Shown here: one piece after another, positions 58,302 through 64,000 of the stretch | How the letters are laid out: each line of letters begins with the position of its first letter | How positions within the stretch are numbered: the stretch's first letter is position 1 | From: Sphingobium xenophagum NBRC 107872 | GTDB lineage: Bacteria > Pseudomonadota > Alphaproteobacteria > Sphingomonadales > Sphingomonadaceae | Reading direction: 5' to 3' | DNA length: 64,000 bases | Assembly: GCF_000367345.1 (NCBI RefSeq) | Contig: NZ_BARE01000001.1 | Coordinates: 186,001-250,000 of the forward strand | Notes under the pieces: model-generated | Told to the model about the DNA's origin: nothing | Databases searched by the model: none | Seen by the model: only the letters and a program-made list of their open reading frames with translations | Translations under genes and position numbers: made by a program

Positions 58302-59210
58302 ATGATAACGAAATCCTCCAATCGCCCCCTCCCGCGTCAGGCCGCGCTGATCGTCAACGCGCACAGCCGCAAGGGCGAAGCGCTCTTTGCGGAGGCGAAG
58401 GAAAAACTGGAGGAGGCGGGCATCGACCTGCTCGCCGCCCATGCAGTCAAAAACCCCGCACTGATGGAAGAAACCGTGGCAAAGGCGATTGCCGATGGCG
58501 CGCCGATGGTGATCGTGGGCGGCGGCGATGGCTCCATGTCCAGCACGGTCGACCAGTTTGTCGGCAAGGATTGCGTGTTCGCCGTCCTGCCGCTGGGCAC
58601 CGCCAACAGCTTTGCGCGAACGCTGGGCCTGCCGCTCGATCTGGACGGCGCGATCGCGGCCATCGCCAACGGACGCCGACGCCGGGTGGACCTGGGCATG
58701 ATCGACCAGGATTATTTCGTTAACGCCGCCTCGCTCGGCCTGTCGCCGATGATCGGCCGGACGGTGCCGCACAAGCTGAAACGCTATCTGGGGCGGATCG
58801 GCTATCTGCTATGGGCGATCAAATGTTCGGTCGGCTTCCGCGCCTTCCGCCTGATCATCGACGATGGCCAGCAGGAACGGCGGCTATGGTCGACCGAAGT
58901 ACGCATCCTGAACGGCCCCTTTCATGGCGGGGTCGAACTGTCCGATCATGCCGACGTCGATAGCGGCGAAATCGTGGTCCAGGCGGTTGTCGGGCGCAGC
59001 AAGCCGCGGCTGGCGTGGGACTGGTACGCCAAATTCTTCAAGCTGCGCGATCGCGACGCCCATACGCAGGAATGGCATGGCAAGGCTTTCACCATCACCA
59101 CCCGCCCGCGCCAGCGCATATCCATCGACGGCGAAGTGCTGGCGAAAACGCCGGTCGTGGCGCGGATTGCGGCAGGCGCGGTCGATGTCGCCGTGCCCGC
59201 CGATCCATGA
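58302..59210 (+). CDS. Diacylglycerol kinase-catalytic family (lipid kinase) protein
   Basis: A 302-residue protein with the DAGK fold: ALIVNAHSRKGEALF, VIVGGGDGSMSSTVDQFV (GGGDGS loop near residue 73) and LPLGTANSFARTLGL. These proteins phosphorylate lipids or sphingoid bases; sphingomonads contain glycosphingolipids, so a sphingolipid substrate is possible but inferred. Ends directly against the GNAT gene, tail to tail. Confidence 0.88.
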   Translation: MITKSSNRPLPRQAALIVNAHSRKGEALFAEAKEKLEEAGIDLLAAHAVKNPALMEETVAKAIADGAPMVIVGGGDGSMSSTVDQFVGKDCVFAVLPLGTANSFARTLGLPLDLDGAIAAIANGRRRRVDLGMIDQDYFVNAASLGLSPMIGRTVPHKLKRYLGRIGYLLWAIKCSVGFRAFRLIIDDGQQERRLWSTEVRILNGPFHGGVELSDHADVDSGEIVVQAVVGRSKPRLAWDWYAKFFKLRDRDAHTQEWHGKAFTITTRPRQRISIDGEVLAKTPVVARIAAGAVDVAVPADP

Positions 59211-60368
59211 TCAGAGCGGCTTTTCGTACAGCTGATAGACTTTGTTGACCTTGCTGTTGATCGCCTGCGCAATGGCGTTCATGCCCTGATTGTCATCCAG
59301 AACCCAGCCAATCTCGCCACGCGTCGCGCCATAATGGGCGATCGCTTCCAGCCTTATCGCCTCGATCATCATGAAGGCCAGCTGGCTGGCCAGCCGGGAC
59401 GATTGCAGCCGTTGCAGCACGCCCATCAGCGGCACCCGCATTGTGCGGACCTTGGGCTTGCGCAGCCACCAGAGAAGCTTGGCCCAGCCAAAGGGAAACA
59501 GCGCGCCGTTGAGCGGCTTGATCGCCTCGTTAAGGTCGGGCAGCGTCATCATGAAGGCGACCGGCTCACCGTCCAGTTCGGCGATCATGATCAGATCTTC
59601 GAACACGATGGGTTTCAGCTTCTTGCCGGTATGCGCGATTTCCGCATCGGTGATCGGCACGAAGCCCCAGTTTCGGCCCCAGGCATCGTTCAGGATGTTG
59701 AGGATGATCGCCGCCTCCGCATCGAATTTCGACTTGTCGACCTTGCGAATGCGGATGCGCTCGTTTTTCTGGCCCGAAGCGACGATGCGCTGGATCAGCG
59801 GGGGGAAATTCTGGGTGATGTCCAGCTCAAAACAGTTGAGCGTCTTGACCGGCTGATACCCTGCCCCCTCGACCATCGCCTGATAGGTCGGGCTGTTATG
59901 CCCCATCATGACCGTTGGCGGATGGTCATGCCCGGCGATCAGCAGGCCAGGCTCCTCCCAGATCGACAGCGAGATCGGGCCGACCACGCGGGTCATGCCC
60001 TGTTGACGCAGCCATTGCTCGGCCTGCGCGATCAGCGCCGCGCCAATCGCATCATCTTCCGCCTCCAACAGGCCGAAATTGCCGGTCCCTGCCCCCATGC
60101 CCTGTTCCGGCGGCATCGACAGCGCCAGTTCGTCATAATGGGCCGAAATGCGGCCAACGACACGGCCGTTGCGGCGAGCCAGGAAATATTGCGCCTTGGC
60201 ATGTTCGAAAAAGGGATTTTTGCCGGGCGTCAGCAATTCGTACATTTCCGCCTTCAGTGGCGGCACCCAATTGGGGTCCGTGGCGTAAATCGACCAGGGC
60301 AGGTCGATAAAGGCCTTGAGGTCGCCCTTGCCCGAAACGGGCGTAATCACCAGATCAGAATGTGCCAC
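59211..60368 (-). CDS. GNAT-like acetyltransferase family protein
   Basis: A 385-residue cytoplasmic protein. The N-terminal half has KAQYFLARRNGRVVGRISAHYDEL and GLLEAEDDAIGAALIAQAEQWL, resembling GNAT acetyl-CoA-binding elements, and the C-terminal half holds further GNAT-like strands (MIAELDGEPVAFMMTLPDL). Substrate unknown. I start at the GTG at 60368 (VAHSDLVITPVSGKGD), close to the conserved region; the frame extends upstream to 60425. Confidence 0.78.
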   Translation of the reverse strand: MAHSDLVITPVSGKGDLKAFIDLPWSIYATDPNWVPPLKAEMYELLTPGKNPFFEHAKAQYFLARRNGRVVGRISAHYDELALSMPPEQGMGAGTGNFGLLEAEDDAIGAALIAQAEQWLRQQGMTRVVGPISLSIWEEPGLLIAGHDHPPTVMMGHNSPTYQAMVEGAGYQPVKTLNCFELDITQNFPPLIQRIVASGQKNERIRIRKVDKSKFDAEAAIILNILNDAWGRNWGFVPITDAEIAHTGKKLKPIVFEDLIMIAELDGEPVAFMMTLPDLNEAIKPLNGALFPFGWAKLLWWLRKPKVRTMRVPLMGVLQRLQSSRLASQLAFMMIEAIRLEAIAHYGATRGEIGWVLDDNQGMNAIAQAINSKVNKVYQLYEKPL

Positions 60369-60512
60369 GGCTGCCGCTTTCACCAAAAGATGGCAGCAGT
60401 TCGCCGCTTGTTTGCGGATTGTCAATCACAGCCCGCCGCCAGCCCGCTATTGGGCGGATAATGTCATCGTGCTGCCACGATGTCAGCGCATTTGGAGATT
60501 AGGACGCCTGCC

Positions 60513-61580
60513 ATGACTATGCATGATCCCATCCTTGCCGCCGCGCAGCGCGCCCGTGCGACCATTCCCGATGACGTGGCGATGCTGCGTGCGGCGGCCG
60601 AACTGACGCGCGACCTGTCCACCGCCAATCCGCGCATCTACTGGCCCGACATGCTGGCGTCCGCGCTGATCGGCTGGGGTGCGCTGGCGGGTGCTATCCT
60701 GATCGACAACGTGCCGCTGGCCCTTGCCTGCGCGGTTATTGCGATGCTGGCGCTGTATCGGGCGGCCAGCTTCATCCACGAACTCACCCATATCCGCGCC
60801 GGCGCGCTGCCCGGTTTCCGCGCCGCGTGGAACCTGATCGTGGGCATTCCGCTGATGATCCCGTCCTTCATGTATGAAGGCGTCCATACCCAGCATCACG
60901 CCCGCACCCGCTACGGCACGGCGGAAGATCCGGAATATCTGCCGCTGGCGCTCATGAAGCCCTGGTCGCTGCCGCTGTTCATCCTCGTCGCCGCGCTGGC
61001 GCCGGTCGGCCTTATCCTGCGCTTTGCTGTGCTGACGCCATTGTCGCTGATCATCCCGCCGCTCCGCGCGAAGATGATCGGTGAACTGTCCGCGCTGTCG
61101 ATCAATCCGGCCTATCGCCGCCGCAAGCCCGAAGGGGCCTTCGCCCGCATGTGGGCGTGGCAGGAGGCTGGCGCGTCCTTGTTCGCGCTGGCGCTGGTCG
61201 GCAGCGTGTTCCTGTTCGGGTGGAAGCCGTTGCTGGTCTATATGGCCGTCCATTCGGCGATGACCGTCATCAACCAGCTGCGCACCCTGGTCGCGCATTT
61301 GTGGGAGAATGAAGGCGAACCGATGACCGTGACGGCGCAATATCTCGATTCGGTCAATGTACCCCCGCCCGGCAGCCTGCCTGCGCTGTGGGCGCCGGTC
61401 GGCCTGCGCTATCATGCGTTGCACCACCTGCTGCCCAGCGTGCCCTATCACAATCTGGCCGCCGCGCACCGCAAGCTGGTGGCGACGCTGGACCCGCAAT
61501 CGCCCTATCATCGCGGCAATTATCGCGGGATGATACCGCTGGTCGGCAAGATCGCCCGCAGCACCATGGGGGCGCGCTAG
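60513..61580 (+). CDS. Membrane fatty acid desaturase
   Basis: A 355-residue integral-membrane protein. Three histidine boxes are present: HELTH near residue 90, HTQHH near 127 and HALHH near 302, the di-iron ligands of front-end acyl desaturases or hydroxylases. Four membrane segments surround them. The ATG at 60513 (MTMHDPI) has a better context than 60480; 60519 is possible. Substrate could be acyl lipid or carotenoid-like. It ends one base from lptG, convergently. Confidence 0.86.
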   Translation: MTMHDPILAAAQRARATIPDDVAMLRAAAELTRDLSTANPRIYWPDMLASALIGWGALAGAILIDNVPLALACAVIAMLALYRAASFIHELTHIRAGALPGFRAAWNLIVGIPLMIPSFMYEGVHTQHHARTRYGTAEDPEYLPLALMKPWSLPLFILVAALAPVGLILRFAVLTPLSLIIPPLRAKMIGELSALSINPAYRRRKPEGAFARMWAWQEAGASLFALALVGSVFLFGWKPLLVYMAVHSAMTVINQLRTLVAHLWENEGEPMTVTAQYLDSVNVPPPGSLPALWAPVGLRYHALHHLLPSVPYHNLAAAHRKLVATLDPQSPYHRGNYRGMIPLVGKIARSTMGAR

Positions 61581-61581
61581 G

Positions 61582-62682
61582 CTATTCCTCCGTCCTGAAC
61601 AGCACAGTCTCACCGACCAGCAGGAACAGCAGGAAGGGCGCCCAGGCCGCCAGAAACGGCGGATAAGCGCCCAGGCTGCCCATTGCGAGCGAGAAATTGT
61701 CGGCGACGAAATAGGCAAAGCCCAGCGCCATGCCCATCACTGCGCGCACGAACAACTGGCCCGATCGCGCCAGCCCGAACGCCGCGACCGACCCCAATAT
61801 CGGCATCAGCAGGGCCGAAAGCGGGCCGGACAGCTTGTGCCACAAATTGGCCTCCAACTCCGCCGTGGGCCGCCCGGCATCATGCAGGTCGGAAATCGCG
61901 GCCTGAAGCTGGCTGAAGGTCAGGGCATCGGGATCGACCTTGGCCAGGGTGAACTGGTCGGGGCGAATGTCGCGGCCAAAACGCACCGTGCCGACATTGG
62001 TCACGGTGCCGCGCGCCACGTCGAACTGGCGCGCCTCTTCCAGCACCCAGCTCTTGTCCGCCGCGTCATAATGGCCGCGCGGCGCCTGGATGATGGTCGT
62101 CAGGCTGTTGTTGATGCGGTTGAAAATCTCCACCTTGCGCAACTGCACCTGCGTACCGCGCCCGGCGACGATCGCCGCGTTGACCAGATTATTGCCGTCG
62201 CGCACCCAGGGGTTGCTTTTGACCCCGCTATCGCGCGGGATCGGGCCGTAATCGACCGCTTGCCAGGCACTGAGCGCCGCGGTGGACCGGGCGACGATCC
62301 GGTCGTTGAAGGCATAGCTGATGATCGCCACGCCCAGCGCGGACACCACAAGCGGGGCCAATATCTGGTGCGCGGACAGGCCCGCCGCCTTCATCGAGAT
62401 GATCTCGCTATTCTGGTTCAGCGTCGCCAGCATCACCAGCGTGCCGAGCAGCACCGAAAAAGGCAGGAAGCGCGCCACGATCTGCGGCACGCGCAGGCCG
62501 ACATAATGCCACAATTGCGCGTCGCCATTGCCGGGATAGGCAAGGATGTCGCCTGACTGGCCCAGCAGGTCGAGCGTCTGTAGCACCAGCACCAGCAGCG
62601 CCAGAACCGCCAGCGTCCGCGTAAGGAACAGGCGCGCCATGTACCAGCTGATCTGGCGCGAGGGGAAGAAAGCAAATTGCAT
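61582..62682 (-). CDS. lptG: LPS export ABC transporter permease LptG
   Basis: A 366-residue inner-membrane protein of the YjgP/YjgQ family: six membrane segments with a periplasmic jellyroll (NNSLTTIIQAPRGHYDAADKSWVLEEARQF). Start region WYMARLFLTRTLAVLALLVLVLQTLDLL is typical. With LptF and LptB it drives LPS (or related glycolipid) from the inner membrane to the Lpt bridge. Gene order LptF then LptG on the minus strand, separated by 3 bases. Confidence 0.93.
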   Translation of the reverse strand: MQFAFFPSRQISWYMARLFLTRTLAVLALLVLVLQTLDLLGQSGDILAYPGNGDAQLWHYVGLRVPQIVARFLPFSVLLGTLVMLATLNQNSEIISMKAAGLSAHQILAPLVVSALGVAIISYAFNDRIVARSTAALSAWQAVDYGPIPRDSGVKSNPWVRDGNNLVNAAIVAGRGTQVQLRKVEIFNRINNSLTTIIQAPRGHYDAADKSWVLEEARQFDVARGTVTNVGTVRFGRDIRPDQFTLAKVDPDALTFSQLQAAISDLHDAGRPTAELEANLWHKLSGPLSALLMPILGSVAAFGLARSGQLFVRAVMGMALGFAYFVADNFSLAMGSLGAYPPFLAAWAPFLLFLLVGETVLFRTEE

Positions 62683-62685
62683 GGG

Positions 62686-63897
62686 TCAGGCGGCTCCTTC
62701 CGCCGCAGGCGGGCGTCGACGGCCCAGCCGCAACAGGCGCACGATCTGCTTGCCCACCTTGGCAAAGGCGACTTCCAGCGCGCCGATCGGCTGCCCGCCG
62801 GGGCGGTGCGCAATGACATGATACATCCAGAAGATCAGGCCCGCCGTCAGCAGAAATGGTCCCCATAGCGCGATGATCGGATCAACCTTGCCCAGCGCGC
62901 CCACGCTTTCGCCATATTGGTTGACCTTGTGATAGGTCACGATGAAGATGATCGACAGGAACACGCCCAGCGCCGATGTCGACCGCTTGGGCGGGATCGC
63001 AAAGGCGAGCGCGGCCAGCGGCAACAGCATCATCATCACCACTTCCACCATGCGGAAATGGAAATTGGCGCGCACTTCGTTGCGCAATTTGTCCGGGGTG
63101 GCCGGATCGCGACCAATCACGATCAGTTCGGGGATCGTCTTTTCCCGGTCGACGTCGCGCCCGCGGAAATTTTCGATCTGCGGCAGGTCGATCGGCAGGT
63201 CGTGGCTGGAAAAGGACAGGATTCGCGGCGTCTTATATTTGGGCGCGTCGTTGACCAGAACGCCGTCGCGCAGGCGGAAGATGATCGTGTCGGGATCGTC
63301 CGTCGCCAGGAACATGCCCTGCGCCGCCGTGACCGCGACAGATTGTCCGTCCCGGCTGACCGCGCGGACGAAAATCCCCTGCAGATTGCGCCCACCGTCC
63401 AGGCTGCGTTCGATCCGCATCGTCATCCGCTTGCCCAGATTGGTGAACTCGCCGACCTTGATCGACGCGCCCAGCGCACCCGACCGCAATTCGAATCGCA
63501 GCGCTTCATAGGCGTGGCGGGACAGCGGCTGGACGAAGCCGACAATGCCGAAATTAAGCAGCGCGAGCGCGATCGCATACATGTACGGCACCCGCAGCAG
63601 CCGCCCGTAGGACAGGCCTACTCCGCGCATCACGTCCAGTTCCGACGACAGCGCCAGCTTGCGAAAGGCCAGCAGGATGCCAAGCATAAGGCCGATGGGA
63701 ATGCCGAGCGAGAGATATTCGGGCAGCATGTTCGCCAGCATCCGCCACACGACGCTGACCGGCCCGCCTTCCGCCGCGACGAAATCGAACAGGCTGAGCA
63801 TCTTGTCCAGCACCAGCAGCATCGCGGCGATCACAAGCGTACCCAGCATGGGCACCGCGATCAGGCGGGCAAGATAACGATCGGTGGCGGTCAGCAT
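62686..63897 (-). CDS. lptF: LPS export ABC transporter permease LptF
   Basis: A 403-residue protein of the same YjgP/YjgQ family: N-terminal TATDRYLARLIAVPMLGTLVIAAMLLVLDK and ILLAFRKLALSSELDVMRGVGLS, a periplasmic domain in the middle, then two or three C-terminal segments (LLPLAALAFAIPP). It pairs with LptG. It is first in the operon; the palindrome at 63941 is in its upstream region. Sphingomonads that make glycosphingolipids in place of LPS may use it for another lipid. Confidence 0.93.
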   Translation of the reverse strand: MLTATDRYLARLIAVPMLGTLVIAAMLLVLDKMLSLFDFVAAEGGPVSVVWRMLANMLPEYLSLGIPIGLMLGILLAFRKLALSSELDVMRGVGLSYGRLLRVPYMYAIALALLNFGIVGFVQPLSRHAYEALRFELRSGALGASIKVGEFTNLGKRMTMRIERSLDGGRNLQGIFVRAVSRDGQSVAVTAAQGMFLATDDPDTIIFRLRDGVLVNDAPKYKTPRILSFSSHDLPIDLPQIENFRGRDVDREKTIPELIVIGRDPATPDKLRNEVRANFHFRMVEVVMMMLLPLAALAFAIPPKRSTSALGVFLSIIFIVTYHKVNQYGESVGALGKVDPIIALWGPFLLTAGLIFWMYHVIAHRPGGQPIGALEVAFAKVGKQIVRLLRLGRRRPPAAEGAA

Positions 63898-63940
63898 TCT
63901 CTAAGTCGTCGTCCCATCACCATGTTTTGGCCGCAAACCC

Positions 63941-63955
63941 ATTCCATATTGGAAT
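63941..63955. promoter_or_regulatory. Palindrome upstream of lptF
   Basis: ATTCCATATTGGAAT is a perfect inverted repeat (6-bp arms, 3-base centre), about 45 bases before the lptF start. It could be a regulator site, or simply part of a promoter. The rest of 63898-64000 holds no complete gene. Confidence 0.35.
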
Positions 63956-64000
63956 CAGGAAAATAGCGGGGCGAACAGGGGCTGCCGTCCGACCCGATCG

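Overview
The window reads as a chromosomal segment of a GC-rich alphaproteobacterium of the order Sphingomonadales. Sphingobium or Sphingomonas is my inference, from the CarD/FdxA pair, a Sphingomonas-type alkaline phosphatase, TorF-like porin, Suv3-like helicase, DUF3034 cluster and three families of intergenic inverted repeats. No rRNA is present. The only complete RNA gene is tRNA-Arg(CCT).

Regions: (1) 1-5.5 kb: cell-wall and cofactor genes (partial L,D-transpeptidase, rnhB, thiD, a DUF1272 protein, glmM), an AGCS amino-acid symporter and a CsbD protein. (2) 5.5-10 kb: a divergent cluster of an exported truncated hemoglobin and a DUF3034 outer-membrane protein facing a periplasmic cupredoxin-like protein and a membrane GGDEF-EAL protein. 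This looks like a periplasmic ligand or redox sensor linked to c-di-GMP. (3) 10-37 kb: mostly core genes: M23 endopeptidase, Suv3-like helicase with S4 protein, fdxA, carD, proC operon, RND efflux pair, tlyA-dsbD, alkaline phosphatase, an EnvZ/OmpR-like pair, a TorF-type porin with an in-frame amber codon near its end, carbonic anhydrase plus SulP transporter, an atypical response regulator, and corA.

(4) 37,230-53,718: a ~16.4-kb integrated element in tRNA-Arg(CCT), bounded by a 48-bp direct repeat of the tRNA 3' half. It carries a tyrosine integrase, a MerR-like regulator facing an excisionase-like gene, three tandem Tat-signal-like proteins, an AlpA-type regulator, primase, RepA-type helicase with iteron-like repeats, terminase subunits split by a serine-recombinase module, small accessory genes, a virion-type M23 protein, and a truncated ejection-type protein. 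I find no portal, capsid or tail genes, so it is either a decayed podovirus-like prophage or a satellite. A 13-bp motif, GTCGATTCAACCC, recurs in its leaders, twice above hairpins that hold the ribosome binding site.

(5) 53.7-64 kb: core genes again: DUF1178, nitrilase-like hydrolase, grxC, comF, methyltransferase, metallophosphoesterase, lipid-kinase-like protein, GNAT-like protein, fatty acid desaturase, lptG and lptF.
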